A stretch of 64,000 nucleotides of DNA from Deinococcus malanensis (GCF_014647655.1 NZ_BMPP01000001.1:36943-100942); one strand, 5' to 3'; positions 10,189 through 19,934 are shown, numbered from the stretch's first letter. A program made the numbers and translations. The notes: generated by a model from the letters alone, not told the origin.

Positions 10189-11181
10189 TCACCATCCGCT
10201 CAGATCATCTTTAAGGTCGTCAGCGGCCAATTGTGCGTACCCTTTGCGCGTGGTGTCTACCGACTCGTGCCCGAGGTGTGCGGCCACCCGACCGAAATCC
10301 TTGACCTGCTGGAGGAGGCGAGTGCCCGCGTATTTCCGTCCTGGATGGAAGCCCCTAAATTTTACGCTCGCGACCGTGAACGCTTTCTGGATGTGGTACC
10401 GCGCGGTCATCACGCTCGCATACCGGAAGACGTGCGTGGCGGTCGTCGTGCGTTTTCCGTCCGTATGGTCCGGGCCGCCTGGGCCGAAGAGTCCCCGGTA
10501 GTGCCGCGTCGCCCGCGCCAGACTCGTGCTCATGGCCACGATGCGGGCTTTGCGGCCTTTCCCGGAGCGCACGTGAATCCGCTTTGCGGCTTCATCCAGG
10601 TCTTCCCATTCCAGTGCCAGCGCTTCACTGATGCGCAAGCCCGCGTGCGCCGTGAGGAAGAGCAAGAACTTAGCGTGTATATCTGCTTTCTCCAACACGT
10701 CCGCGAGCTCGTCCTCACTGTACGGGGGTCGTTTGATGATGCCTGGCGTGCGGTCTTTGGGGACGCGGGCGTCACGGAAGGGGTCCGCTTCGGTGGCGCC
10801 GGCCCAGCGTAAGGCGCGGTACAGGCAGCCCGCTGCGGCAACTTTCAACTGAACGCCAGCGGGTTTGCGTCCCTGGGCGAGCATGGCGTTGATGTACCCC
10901 TGGGCGTCATGCCGGTTGGGCCGGAGGAGGTTGATGGCCTGGGTGGTGGCGTACTCGATGAACTGACGGGTGCCGAGCGCATACGCTTCGACGGTACGCG
11001 GGCTGGTGAGCACCCCACTCCCACCGTGGTGGGCGAGGTAGGCGGTGGTTAAGGACACCAGCGCAGGGATGTCTTTGTCTCCTGCGGCTTTCACCGCCCG
11101 TCTCCGGAGCTCGTCATCGTGGAGGTTGGTCCACTCCCGCGTCTGAGCGAGGAGATCGCCGTGGTAAACCGCCAGTGTCAC
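10189..11181 (-). CDS. Tyrosine recombinase/integrase (XerC/D-like)
   Basis: 330 residues with an N-terminal SAM-like core-binding domain. The catalytic residues are Arg in H-A-G-L-R-I-S-E-A, Lys in S-G-K-G-R-K, H-P-G-R-K-Y-A (box II His/Arg), L-G-H-E-S-V-D, and the terminal Tyr in K-G-Y-A-Q-L. The gene is probably active. It starts 4 bp after the toxin gene ends, so all three genes may be co-transcribed. It could drive insertion of the 7-12 kb island. Confidence 0.9.
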   Translation of the reverse strand: MTLAVYHGDLLAQTREWTNLHDDELRRRAVKAAGDKDIPALVSLTTAYLAHHGGSGVLTSPRTVEAYALGTRQFIEYATTQAINLLRPNRHDAQGYINAMLAQGRKPAGVQLKVAAAGCLYRALRWAGATEADPFRDARVPKDRTPGIIKRPPYSEDELADVLEKADIHAKFLLFLTAHAGLRISEALALEWEDLDEAAKRIHVRSGKGRKARIVAMSTSLARATRHYRGLFGPGGPDHTDGKRTTTATHVFRYASVMTARYHIQKAFTVASVKFRGFHPGRKYAGTRLLQQVKDFGRVAAHLGHESVDTTRKGYAQLAADDLKDDLSGW

Positions 11182-11185
11182 GCGC

Positions 11186-11581
11186 TCACCTGATCAGCCT
11201 GACCTGAACGCCCACGTCCAGGTCACTCCAGGCACGGTCGGTCGTGAGGACAGGAGCGATCAGGCGCCGTCCGAGCGCGAGACAGTACCGGTCGCCCAAC
11301 GAGAGGCCGGCGTGCCGGGTGTTCACGCGGAGCTCAGCCACGTGAACAGCGTCGTCCGGCTGGCCAGGGTCAATCTGCAGGAGTTGACCGATCAGGCCGC
11401 GGTGCGTGAGGCGCTCCTGGACCTGTTTGGGGTCATCGCCTCGCTCCGCGCGTTTGCTGAGGACTTCCACCCAGTTGACGTGGTGGATGGTGCACCCGTG
11501 GCCGAGGGCCGCCTCGACGTGTTCGGCACCGGGTTCGTCGGCGAGGTATGCGAGCAGGGCGCTGGCATCCAGGACGGTCAC
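11186..11581 (-). CDS. PIN-domain toxin (VapC-like)
   Basis: 131 residues. The PIN acidic residues are visible: V-L-D-A-S-A near the start, a mid-protein W-V-E-V, L-G-D-R-Y-C near 96 and T-T-D-R-A-W near 114. The family cleaves RNA. The GTG start overlaps the antitoxin stop by 4 bp, the standard toxin-antitoxin layout. Confidence 0.88.
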   Translation of the reverse strand: MTVLDASALLAYLADEPGAEHVEAALGHGCTIHHVNWVEVLSKRAERGDDPKQVQERLTHRGLIGQLLQIDPGQPDDAVHVAELRVNTRHAGLSLGDRYCLALGRRLIAPVLTTDRAWSDLDVGVQVRLIR

Positions 11582-11826
11582 TCCAGGTTCTCCCGGCGGG
11601 CTTCCTCGTGCCTCTCGGTGGTGAGTTCGTCGGAGAGTGAGGGGCCGTCGTCTTTTAGGAGACCACGGAGTTCGGCGGCGAGAGCGGCGGAGGTGACGAG
11701 TTCTGCGTGCCCGGCATCTTGCACGCGGATGATCAGACGGCTGCCGGTTGTCAGTTGGAGGTGTTGGCGGAGTTCGGCGGGGAGTGGCACGCGTCCGCCT
11801 GCTTTCACTTCGTGCTGCTGAGTCAC
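11578..11826 (-). CDS. AbrB/MazE-type antitoxin partner of the PIN toxin
   Basis: The GTG start at 11826 is preceded by GAGG and gives 82 residues. The swapped-hairpin N-terminus reads K-A-G-G-R-V-P-L-P-A-E-L-R; the C-terminal tail is charged, E-R-H-E-E-A-R-R-E. It should bind its own operator and neutralise the PIN protein. The frame is open further upstream, but that part lacks AbrB features and a ribosome site. Confidence 0.8.
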   Translation of the reverse strand: MTQQHEVKAGGRVPLPAELRQHLQLTTGSRLIIRVQDAGHAELVTSAALAAELRGLLKDDGPSLSDELTTERHEEARRENLE

Positions 11827-12432
11827 TCGTCCTCGTTGTTCGCTGGTGTCATGGTGCTTGCGTGCCTTGTGTGCTTGATGCTTCCAGCGCGGCTGCACCC
11901 CCGCTTGAGCCACGCGGACAACCTGATCCAGTAGCAGCCGGGCACCCGGAAAATGAACGCGCCGACGAACTCGCCGTGCAAGCCCGTGACGCCGCCGCCA
12001 AGCTTCCCAGAGAGCCGCGCTCAGGGCCGGTGGGCGTCCCACCGAGTATCGGACCACTGAGTTCCAACCCAGCTAATCCGCTTCTGGCACAGAAAGCATC
12101 TTTTCCCCAGGGGAAGGAGTCCGGGCGCTCTCGCTCGCATGGTGGTTATGCCACCGTGCGTGAGCCAGAGTGCAGGTGAGTGATGAGACCTCACGCCTCG
12201 CCTTTACCTGTGACCGGTCATGCTCGCCAGTTCGCGCCTCATGGCGACATCACGTTCGGGGAGGCCCAAGCGACCATAAAAAACTCTCCGCCACCACCGA
12301 TGGGGCAAACACGCTGGGCGGTCCTGAGCAACCCGCCCAGGCCGTGGACACCCTGACCGGTCTTCCGGTAGATGGATACCACGAGATATCCGATCAAGGG
12401 ATAGGGGCGAGACGGGTTGTTCAGTCGTCAGG
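11827..12432. other. Non-coding stretch upstream of the toxin-antitoxin genes
   Basis: About 600 bp in which I see no convincing gene, RNA or repeat. It must hold the promoter of the antitoxin operon. The short open frames are unsupported. Confidence 0.5.
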
Positions 12433-13254
12433 CTAGCCGTGATTGAAGGTTGCTGTGCACCCTCCGTCCACCGTGACGATCGAGCCGGTCATGAAGGAAC
12501 TCTCGCTCGATGCGAGGAAGATGACAGCCCGCGAGATTTCATCCGCGTGCGCCTGCCGTCCGAGGGGTTGACGTGCCGCGTTCGCTTCGCGACGGTCGTG
12601 CGCTGCCTGGGCTTCCGCTGGCGGGAGGCTGGCGCGGCGTCCACCCATGTCGGTGTCTACATATCCCGGGCAAACGGCATTGACGCGCACACCGTGCTGG
12701 CCGTAATCCACGGCCAACTGCCGGGTCAGGTTCACGACTCCGCCTTTGGAGGCGCAGTAGGCCGGTGCGTTGGGAGCGCCGATCAGGCCGTAGGTCGACG
12801 CGACGTTGACGATCACGCCCGAGCCACTCCGCATGAGGTGCGGCAGGGCATGACGTGCGCAGACGAAGGGACCACGCAAATTCACGGCCATCACGCGGTC
12901 CCAGGTCTCGAGGTCCAGCTCGTGAGCGGGAGCGTTATCCCCTCCGATTCCGGCGTTGTTGACCAGCACGTCGAGCTGCCCGAAATGACGGACCGTGGTC
13001 CCGATAAGTTCACGAACCTGATCATCATCGGCCACGTCACAGGGGAGGAAAATGGCTTCCCCGTGTGCGGCAGTGAGAGCAGACAAGGTGCGCTCCGCAC
13101 CCTCGGAATGGATATCGGCGATGACCACCCTGGCGCCTTCGGCTGAGGCCGCCAGCGCAATGGCACGGCCGATCCCACTGGCTCCGCCCGTGACGAGCAC
13201 AACGAGGTCAGTCAGGCGTCCGGCCGCCGCATGGCCGTGCTCATTTTTGGTCAT
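12433..13254 (-). CDS. SDR-family oxidoreductase
   Basis: ATG at 13254 gives 273 residues. The cofactor motif T-G-G-A-S-G-I-G is near residue 23, and N-N-A-G, N-V-A-S and Y-C-A-S-K follow. This is a classical NAD(P)-dependent short-chain dehydrogenase, similar to 3-oxoacyl-ACP or sugar dehydrogenases. It is transcribed away from the transporter operon, with the operator array between them, so it probably belongs to the same pathway. Confidence 0.88.
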   Translation of the reverse strand: MTKNEHGHAAAGRLTDLVVLVTGGASGIGRAIALAASAEGARVVIADIHSEGAERTLSALTAAHGEAIFLPCDVADDDQVRELIGTTVRHFGQLDVLVNNAGIGGDNAPAHELDLETWDRVMAVNLRGPFVCARHALPHLMRSGSGVIVNVASTYGLIGAPNAPAYCASKGGVVNLTRQLAVDYGQHGVRVNAVCPGYVDTDMGGRRASLPPAEAQAAHDRREANAARQPLGRQAHADEISRAVIFLASSESSFMTGSIVTVDGGCTATFNHG

Positions 13255-13328
13255 GCAGCCCACTGTACAGCCCAGCCGTTGAGCAGCTCGACCAACCGTC
13301 GTGGGGGAGGTGGACTTTCACGGGCTTA

Positions 13329-13368
13329 GGTGTTATGTTCATCCATAACACCATAACACCCATAACAC
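13329..13368. promoter_or_regulatory. Operator array between the SDR gene and the transporter operon
   Basis: GGTGTTATG and CATAACACC form a perfect nine-base inverted repeat around six bases (13329-13352). CATAACAC is then repeated at 13352 and 13361, giving three direct copies with an 8-9 bp pitch. It lies 35 bp before the solute-binding gene. It is the natural target for the GntR regulator at 18900. Confidence 0.65.
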
Positions 13369-13402
13369 GAGAGTCACGGTCCGCATCCATGGAGGTGCCC
13401 GA

Positions 13403-14974
13403 ATGAAAAGATTCATCCGAACCACGCTCGCCGTCAGTACCATGCTCGCCTGCACTCACGCTTTAGCGGTTACGCGAGGTGGCGAACTTGTCTACGGCCG
13501 TTATGCTGATTCACTTTTCCTCGATCCAGTCTTGAACGACGCCAACCTCGACATCTGGATTCTCACCAACCTGTACGACACGCTGCTGCAACCCACCGCC
13601 GACGGCAAGGGTGTGCAGCCTGGTCTCGCGTCTGCCTACACCGTGGCCCCCGGTGGAAGGAGCATGCGCCTCACCCTGCGCCCCGGCCTGCGTTTCGCCG
13701 ACGGCAGCGCCCTCACCGCGCAGGACGTCAAATGGTCACTCGACCGTGCCCGTAAACCCGACAACGGTGCCTGGAGCGGCTCCCTGGCCTCCATCAGCAC
13801 CATTGTCGCCAGTGGCAACACGGTCACGCTGAATCTCAAGCAGCCCGACCCGACGCTGCCCGCCGCCCTTGCCACCTTCAATGCCGCCATCATGCCGCAG
13901 AAGCTGTTCAACGCCGCGCGTGGCACCACCGAGGCGGCCAAAGCCAAAGCCTTTGCCGAGAAACCCATCGGTTCCGGACCCTTCGTGCTGAGCTCCTGGA
14001 AGAAGGGCTCGTCGATGGTCCTCAAGCGCAACCCCTACTACTGGAAGAAGGGCTCGGACGGGAAGGCTCTGCCGTATCTGAACTCGATCCGTTTCGAGAT
14101 CATTCCCGACGACAACACCCGCATCCTCAAGCTCCAGGCGGGGGAACTCCACGGGGCGGAATTCATCCCGTTCAGCCGGGTCGCTGAACTCAAGGCGAAC
14201 CCCAACCTCAACGTGCAGCTGTTCCCGTCCACCAAGGTGAACACCGTCCTGATGAACAACCGGCCGAAACTCAAAGACGGCACGGTCAACCCCCTCAGTG
14301 ACGTACGCGTCCGGCAGGCCATCAACCACGCCACCAACAAGGAAGCGCTGATCCAGCTGGTCACCTTCGGCAACGGCAAGCCGATGCGGTCCTTCATGTC
14401 CGCGACTACCCCACTGTTCGCGCCGCAGACCATGTACGCGTACAACCTGGCCAAGGCCAAGCAGTTGCTGACCGCTGCCGGTTATGCAAACGGTTTTGAG
14501 GTCACCGTCCTGGCTTTGAGCGGGAGCGCGGACGAACTCGCGCAGCTCACCGCGCTGCAACAGATGTGGGCGGCGGCAGGGGTGCGACTGAAGATCGAGC
14601 AGCTCGATTCCGCCACCAGGACCGCCCGCTACCGTGCAGGTGACTTCCAGATGCGCGCTGCCGCCTGGACGAATGACATCAACGATCCCAGTCAGATCAC
14701 CAGTTACTTCGCCATCTACGACAATATTCAGTCGCTGTACACCGGCTACAAGAGCCCTGAGATCGACCGCCTCTTTGCACAGAGCCAGCAGGAAACCAAT
14801 CCCGCGCGGCGTGCCAGTCAGTACAACCAGATACAGGGCATCTACATCAAGGCGGCGCCCATCGTGTTCCTGTATGAGACGCCGTATCCCGTCGCCCTGT
14901 CCAAGAAAGTCAGTGGCTTCGTGCAGATTCCCCTGGGCAACAATATCTTCGCTGCGACGTCCCTCGAGAAGTAA
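13403..14974 (+). CDS. ABC transporter substrate-binding protein (peptide/Opp-Dpp type)
   Basis: 523 residues with a signal peptide (MKRFIRTTLAVSTMLACTHA), then the SBP family 5 fold. Typical blocks include L-R-P-G-L-R-F-A-D-G near residue 92 and V-R-Q-A-I-N-H-A near residue 305. It captures oligopeptides or similar ligands for the permeases that follow. A large stem-loop separates it from the permease gene, which would let this component be made in excess. Confidence 0.93.
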   Translation: MKRFIRTTLAVSTMLACTHALAVTRGGELVYGRYADSLFLDPVLNDANLDIWILTNLYDTLLQPTADGKGVQPGLASAYTVAPGGRSMRLTLRPGLRFADGSALTAQDVKWSLDRARKPDNGAWSGSLASISTIVASGNTVTLNLKQPDPTLPAALATFNAAIMPQKLFNAARGTTEAAKAKAFAEKPIGSGPFVLSSWKKGSSMVLKRNPYYWKKGSDGKALPYLNSIRFEIIPDDNTRILKLQAGELHGAEFIPFSRVAELKANPNLNVQLFPSTKVNTVLMNNRPKLKDGTVNPLSDVRVRQAINHATNKEALIQLVTFGNGKPMRSFMSATTPLFAPQTMYAYNLAKAKQLLTAAGYANGFEVTVLALSGSADELAQLTALQQMWAAAGVRLKIEQLDSATRTARYRAGDFQMRAAAWTNDINDPSQITSYFAIYDNIQSLYTGYKSPEIDRLFAQSQQETNPARRASQYNQIQGIYIKAAPIVFLYETPYPVALSKKVSGFVQIPLGNNIFAATSLEK

Positions 14975-14982
14975 GGCACCTG

Positions 14983-15021
14983 ACGGGGCCCCTCCACCTC
15001 AACAGGTGGACGTGGCCCCGT
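14983..15021 (+). promoter_or_regulatory. Intercistronic stem-loop between binding-protein and permease genes
   Basis: An outer eight-pair stem (14983-14990 with 15014-15021) carries an inner seven-pair stem (14993-14999 with 15004-15010). There is no run of T after it. It probably protects the upstream mRNA or causes partial termination. Confidence 0.6.
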
Positions 15022-15040
15022 AGCTCTTTGGAGGAACGTC

Positions 15041-15979
15041 ATGCGCGCCACGTACGTCCTGAAGCGGCTCCTGCAGATCATTCCCACCTTCATCGCTGTG
15101 CTGATCCTGGTGTTCCTGCTGGTGCGGCTGCTGCCCGGCGACCCAGCAAGCGCCATCCTCGGCGACCGTGCCACACCTGAAATTGTGGAACGCACCAGGC
15201 GTGAACTGGGGCTCGACAAACCGCTGCCCGTTCAGTTCGGCATTTTCGTGCAACACCTGCTGCGCGGTGATCTCGGGGAGAGCAGCAGCCTGAAGGTCCC
15301 GGTGCTCCGGTTGATTGTGGAGCGCCTGCCGATCACGCTGTTCCTGTCTGTGTATGCCGCCATCATCGCCGTGCTGCTCGCTGTGCCTCTGGCGGTGCTC
15401 GCCGCCGTGCGCCGCAATACCTGGGTGGACAGCCTGATCCGCGGCGTTTTCCAGGTGGCCCTCTCCCTGCCGGTGTTCTACGTCGCGCTGCAGCTGCTCA
15501 CCCTGCTCGGGGCGAAACTGGGTTGGTTTCCCATCGGGGGATACGGTGAGACCTTCAGGGACCATCTGTATCACCTCTTTCTGCCGGCCCTCACGCTTGG
15601 ATTCAACCTCGCGGCCATCCTCGTGCGCACACTGCGCAACTCCATTCTGGAAGTTCTGACCGCGGAGTATGTGGAATTCGCCCGCTCCAAGGGCCTGCAG
15701 TCCCGGGTGGTGATGCTGCGGCACGTGCTGCGCAACGCCCTGATCTCCACCGTGACCCTGCTCGGACTGAACATCGGTGCCCTGATTGGTGGAGCCGTGA
15801 TCACCGAGTCGGTCTTTGCCATTCCAGGCGTGGGCCGCCTGATGATCGACGCCATTTTCGGACGGGACTACCCGGTCATTCAGGGCCTCACCCTGGTGTT
15901 CGCGGTGCTGGTGTCGCTGGTGTTTCTGATGACGGACCTGATTCACGCCCGCCTTGACCCACGCGTGCAGCACGCATGA
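15041..15979 (+). CDS. ABC transporter permease (DppB type)
   Basis: 312 residues with six membrane segments. The N-terminus M-R-A-T-Y-V-L-K-R-L-L-Q is typical of DppB. The EAA-loop region (E-Y-V-E-F-A-R-S-K-G-L) and the G-V-G-R-L-M-I-D-A-I block are present. A GGAGG ribosome site lies at the right distance. It forms the pore with the next gene. Confidence 0.93.
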   Translation: MRATYVLKRLLQIIPTFIAVLILVFLLVRLLPGDPASAILGDRATPEIVERTRRELGLDKPLPVQFGIFVQHLLRGDLGESSSLKVPVLRLIVERLPITLFLSVYAAIIAVLLAVPLAVLAAVRRNTWVDSLIRGVFQVALSLPVFYVALQLLTLLGAKLGWFPIGGYGETFRDHLYHLFLPALTLGFNLAAILVRTLRNSILEVLTAEYVEFARSKGLQSRVVMLRHVLRNALISTVTLLGLNIGALIGGAVITESVFAIPGVGRLMIDAIFGRDYPVIQGLTLVFAVLVSLVFLMTDLIHARLDPRVQHA

Positions 15980-16013
15980 GGCACCTCCCCTCTCACCCTG
16001 GACGGAGAACGCC

Positions 16014-16868
16014 GTGACTACCATGAACCCCACAACAGCCGCCGCCGCACCGCGCCGGACGCGCAGGCGGCCGAAACCTACCCTGGTGATGGGTGTGCTG
16101 CTGCTGCTGCCTATTCTGGCCGCGACGTTCGCCCCGGGCCTCATCGCCCCCTACAGCCCCACCGATTTCGACTACTCGGCCATCCTGAAAGGTCCCAGCG
16201 CGAGTCACCCGTTCGGGACAGACAATTTCGGACGGGATGTGTTCAGCCGGGTCGTGTACGGCACCCGCATCGATATGCAGATTGCGCTCCTGACCACGCT
16301 CTTCCCCTTCGTATTCGGGACTCTGCTGGGCGCGTTCACAGGCTTTGTCGGCCGCTGGCCGGACACCCTGGTCGGCCGCGTCGCGGACCTGGTGGTGGTC
16401 TTCCCGTTCCTGGTGCTGGTCATCGCGATCGTCGCGGTCCTCGGGCCGGGCCTCACCAACATGTACATCGCGGTGAGTGCAGTCGGCTGGGTCGCGTATT
16501 GGCGTCTCGTGAGGGGAGAGGTGCTGGCCCAGAAGGAGACGGAGTACGCGCAAGCCGCGCGCGTCCTGGGATTCAGCCCCACGCGGGTCCTGCTGAGACA
16601 CATTCTCCCGAATGCGGTCACGCCCGCCATCGTGTACCTCATGACCGACATGAGCCTCGGCATTCTGCTGGGCGCCTCACTCGGGTACCTCGGACTGGGC
16701 GCGCAACCCCCCACACCCGAGTGGGGCGTGATGGTCGCCGACGGCAAGAACTTTATGGTCACCGCGTGGTGGATCTCGGGATTCCCAGGTCTGGCCCTCA
16801 CCCTGGCGGGCGTCACCTTCAGTCTGATCGGCGACGGTCTGGCCGACGCCCTGAGGCCCCGCTCATGA
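16014..16868 (+). CDS. ABC transporter permease (DppC type)
   Basis: The start is GTG 16014, six bases after GGAG; ATG 16024 is out of frame. 284 residues. H-P-F-G-T-D-N-F-G-R-D-V-F-S-R near residue 62 and the EAA loop E-Y-A-Q-A-A-R-V-L-G are DppC hallmarks. It overlaps the ATPase gene that follows by 4 bp. Confidence 0.92.
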   Translation: MTTMNPTTAAAAPRRTRRRPKPTLVMGVLLLLPILAATFAPGLIAPYSPTDFDYSAILKGPSASHPFGTDNFGRDVFSRVVYGTRIDMQIALLTTLFPFVFGTLLGAFTGFVGRWPDTLVGRVADLVVVFPFLVLVIAIVAVLGPGLTNMYIAVSAVGWVAYWRLVRGEVLAQKETEYAQAARVLGFSPTRVLLRHILPNAVTPAIVYLMTDMSLGILLGASLGYLGLGAQPPTPEWGVMVADGKNFMVTAWWISGFPGLALTLAGVTFSLIGDGLADALRPRS

Positions 16869-17866
16869 CCGAATCAGCGTCCACCATCCTGAGCGTCCAG
16901 AACCTAAACGTTCACATTCCGACCCCGCGGGGCGAACTGCACGCGGTGCGCGGCGTCGATTTCGATCTGCAGCGAGGCGAGGTGCTGGGCCTGGTTGGCG
17001 AGAGTGGCAGCGGTAAAAGCGTGACGCTCCGGGCCCTGCTGCAACTGCACCGCAAGCCCATCCGGGTCACGGGTGCGGTGCATTACGACGGGCAGAACCT
17101 GATGGGGCTGTCTGAAGGCCGGTTGCGCGCCGTGCGCGGCGCACAGATCGGCATGATCTTCCAGGAGCCGATGACCGCCCTGAACCCGGTGCTGACCATT
17201 GGAGAGCAGATCCGCGAGAACCTGCAGGAGCACCGCGCGCTCCGGGGCCGTCCAGCCGAGGACCGCGCCGCAGAACTCCTTGATCTGGTCGGCATCCCGA
17301 GCGCCCGCACCCGTCTGAAGGACTACCCGCACCAGTTCTCCGGAGGCATGCGTCAGCGCGCCATGATCGCCATCGCCCTCGCGTCGGAGCCGCGCGTGCT
17401 GCTGGCCGACGAACCGACCACCGCGCTGGACGTGACCATCCAGGACCAGATTCTCCGGCTGATCCTGCGACTCCGGGAGCAGCTCGGCATGAGTGTCATC
17501 CTGGTGACCCACGACCTTGGGGTGGTCGCACAGACCTGTGACCGGGTGGCCGTGATGTACGCCGGTCGCCTGGTGGAGACCGCAGGTGTGACTGACCTGT
17601 TCCGGCAGCCCAGGCATGCCTACACCCTCGGACTGATGCGCAGCCTGCCCGATATTGGCGCGCATCGCCGACCGCTGCAGCCTATTCCGGGTTCGCCCCC
17701 CGACCTGCGGGACATTCCCCAGGCGTGCGCCTTCAGCCCGCGCTGCAGTTTCAGCAGCCAAGCCTGCTTTGGCGCAGAACCTCCGCTTATCCCCATTCGT
17801 GACGGGCGGGCCAGTGCCTGCGTTCATCACGCCGAGCTGCCCGGTGTGGTTGAGGTGACCTCATGA
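16865..17866 (+). CDS. ABC transporter ATP-binding protein (DppD type)
   Basis: 333 residues from ATG 16865. Walker A is G-E-S-G-S-G-K-S, the signature is F-S-G-G-M-R-Q-R and Walker B is L-L-A-D-E-P-T-T. The C-terminal Cys-rich C-A-F-S-P-R-C block is the oligopeptide-transporter extension. ATGA overlaps on both sides indicate translational coupling. Confidence 0.94.
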   Translation: MTESASTILSVQNLNVHIPTPRGELHAVRGVDFDLQRGEVLGLVGESGSGKSVTLRALLQLHRKPIRVTGAVHYDGQNLMGLSEGRLRAVRGAQIGMIFQEPMTALNPVLTIGEQIRENLQEHRALRGRPAEDRAAELLDLVGIPSARTRLKDYPHQFSGGMRQRAMIAIALASEPRVLLADEPTTALDVTIQDQILRLILRLREQLGMSVILVTHDLGVVAQTCDRVAVMYAGRLVETAGVTDLFRQPRHAYTLGLMRSLPDIGAHRRPLQPIPGSPPDLRDIPQACAFSPRCSFSSQACFGAEPPLIPIRDGRASACVHHAELPGVVEVTS

Positions 17867-18900
17867 CAGGCGAACAGCATCCCCCGGAACCCCTGCTGAA
17901 CGTTCAGAACCTCACCAAAACCTTCCCTGTCCGGCAGGGCCTGCTGGAGCGCTGGCAGGGCAAACCCGCCAAGGTGGTGCGCGCCCTGACGGACGTGAAC
18001 CTGAGCGTGCAGCGTGGCGAGACCCTCGGCCTGGTGGGCGAGAGCGGCTGTGGCAAATCCACGTTAGCCCGCTGTCTGGTGCGGCTTCATCAGGCGGACA
18101 CGGGCAGCGTGCGGTACGACGGCCAGGAGGTGCTGGTGTTGCAAGGAGACGCGCTGCGGCAGTATCACCGCCGCGTGCAGATGATCTTTCAGGATCCCTT
18201 CTCCTCACTTAATCCCCGCATGACGGTCGGACAGACCCTGCAGGAAGTGCTTACCGTCCACCGGTTGCGACCGAAAGCGCAGCAGAACGAGCGGATTGAT
18301 GAACTGCTGAGTCTGGTGGGACTACCGGCCGAGGCGGCTGGCCGACTGCCGCATGAATTCAGTGGGGGACAACGGCAGCGTATCGGAATTGCCCGCGCGC
18401 TGGCGCTTGAACCTGAATGCATCGTCGCCGACGAACTGGTGAGCGCCCTGGACGTGAGCGTGCAGGCTCAGGTGGTGAACCTGTTACTGGAACTGCAGGA
18501 GAAGCTGCACCTGACGGTGTTGTTTGTCGCGCACGACCTGCGCCTCGTCCGGCACCTCTCTCACCGGGTGGCCGTGATGTACCTTGGGCGGGTCGTGGAA
18601 GTCGCCACGACGCAGGACCTGTTCGAGCAGCCCGCTCATCCGTACACCCAGGCCCTGCTGGCCGCCGCTCCCCTCCTTGAGCCGGGACACCGGTCAGAGG
18701 TTTCCGCCCTGACGGGCGAGCTGCCCAGCCCGCTCAACGTCCCCAGTGGCTGCCCGTTCCGCACGCGCTGCCCCCACGCGTTCGACCGCTGCGTCACCGA
18801 GCGTCCCGAGCTCGCGGAGATCCGCCCTCTGCAGCAGGTGGCGTGTCATCTGTACGATCCCGTTGACCGGGAAGCCCGCCAGCCGGCTGGAGCCAGCTGA
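17863..18900 (+). CDS. ABC transporter ATP-binding protein (DppF type)
   Basis: 345 residues. Walker A is G-E-S-G-C-G-K-S, the signature F-S-G-G-Q-R-Q-R, and Walker B reads V-A-D-E-L-V-S. The C-terminal C-P-F-R-T-R-C-P-H motif marks the Opp/Dpp subfamily. It pairs with the previous ATPase. Confidence 0.94.
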   Translation: MTGEQHPPEPLLNVQNLTKTFPVRQGLLERWQGKPAKVVRALTDVNLSVQRGETLGLVGESGCGKSTLARCLVRLHQADTGSVRYDGQEVLVLQGDALRQYHRRVQMIFQDPFSSLNPRMTVGQTLQEVLTVHRLRPKAQQNERIDELLSLVGLPAEAAGRLPHEFSGGQRQRIGIARALALEPECIVADELVSALDVSVQAQVVNLLLELQEKLHLTVLFVAHDLRLVRHLSHRVAVMYLGRVVEVATTQDLFEQPAHPYTQALLAAAPLLEPGHRSEVSALTGELPSPLNVPSGCPFRTRCPHAFDRCVTERPELAEIRPLQQVACHLYDPVDREARQPAGAS

Positions 18901-19934
18901 TGCCGCAGGACGTAGAGGCGGACACCTCACCTTTCACGGTCGACCGGACGCTGAGCGTGCCCCTCAACGTGCAGTTGCGGGGCCAGATCGAGTACGGCAT
19001 CGCCTGTGGGGAGCTGCCTCCAGGGGCACGGCTGCCCAGTGTCCGGGATCTCGTGGCACAGACGGGCGTCGCGCACGTCACGGTCGCCCATGTGTACAAG
19101 GATCTGGCGGCACGTGGCCTGATCGTCACTCTTGCCGGCCGAGGCACCTTCGTGGCCGACCCCAGCTCTCAGGGGGCAGTGCAGGACGTCGCGGCGCTGC
19201 GCGGTCCGCTGAATGACGCACTGATGCAGGCGGCCAGGGAAGGTATTGAACCTGAGCGGGTCGTCGCACTGTTACAGGCAATGATCGCACGCGGGCACAC
19301 GGCGCGCGATACGGGTGTGCAGGTTGTGCTCGTCGGTGTGCTGGATATCGCCACCCGGGCCTATGCTCAGGAACTGCAGGCTCTCCTTCGGCCGGAAGAC
19401 CGCGTGAAGGCCTGCACGTTCACGCAGCTCGCCCAACCTGGCCTGGTCCAGGAGGTGCGGAGCGCGGACATCGTTCTTACCCTGGGCCACCGGCTGGCCG
19501 AAGCCCGCGCACTGCTGCCAGGTCTGGACATCCTGCCGGTTCGCGTCACCGTCTCGTTTGAGACCCGGGGGCAGCTCGCCGCCCTCCCACCAGACACGCG
19601 TCTGGCCCTCATCGCCACGTTCGACGACTTCCTCCCGACGTTCCTGACCGGCGCGCACCGGTTCGCGCCGCAGGTTCGGGATGTCCGCGCGGCCCACCTC
19701 GCGGAACACAACCTCCCTCAGCTGCTCGCGTGGTGTGACGCGGCGGTGTATGCCAGCGGCGCGGACGGAATCGTCACGGCCCTCAACCCGGGCACGTTCG
19801 CCTTTGAGTACCGTCACGCGGTTGACAGGCCTGACGTGGAGCGGACCCTTCTGCCCGTCATTGCGCAGCACCGCGCCCTGCTGCGCGAAAGGAAACGCCA
19901 TGAAAATAGAAGCAATGAACTGGATGCAGGTTGA
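18900..19934 (+). CDS. GntR-family transcriptional regulator
   Basis: 344 residues. An N-terminal winged helix (about 20-85) shows P-L-N-V-Q-L-R-G-Q-I-E-Y-G-I, P-S-V-R-D-L and G-R-G-T-F-V. The long C-terminal domain looks like the sugar-binding-like ligand domain of some GntR proteins rather than FadR or UTRA. The ATG overlaps the preceding stop by one base. It probably binds the CATAACAC array at 13329 and senses the imported compound. Confidence 0.88.
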   Translation: MPQDVEADTSPFTVDRTLSVPLNVQLRGQIEYGIACGELPPGARLPSVRDLVAQTGVAHVTVAHVYKDLAARGLIVTLAGRGTFVADPSSQGAVQDVAALRGPLNDALMQAAREGIEPERVVALLQAMIARGHTARDTGVQVVLVGVLDIATRAYAQELQALLRPEDRVKACTFTQLAQPGLVQEVRSADIVLTLGHRLAEARALLPGLDILPVRVTVSFETRGQLAALPPDTRLALIATFDDFLPTFLTGAHRFAPQVRDVRAAHLAEHNLPQLLAWCDAAVYASGADGIVTALNPGTFAFEYRHAVDRPDVERTLLPVIAQHRALLRERKRHENRSNELDAG

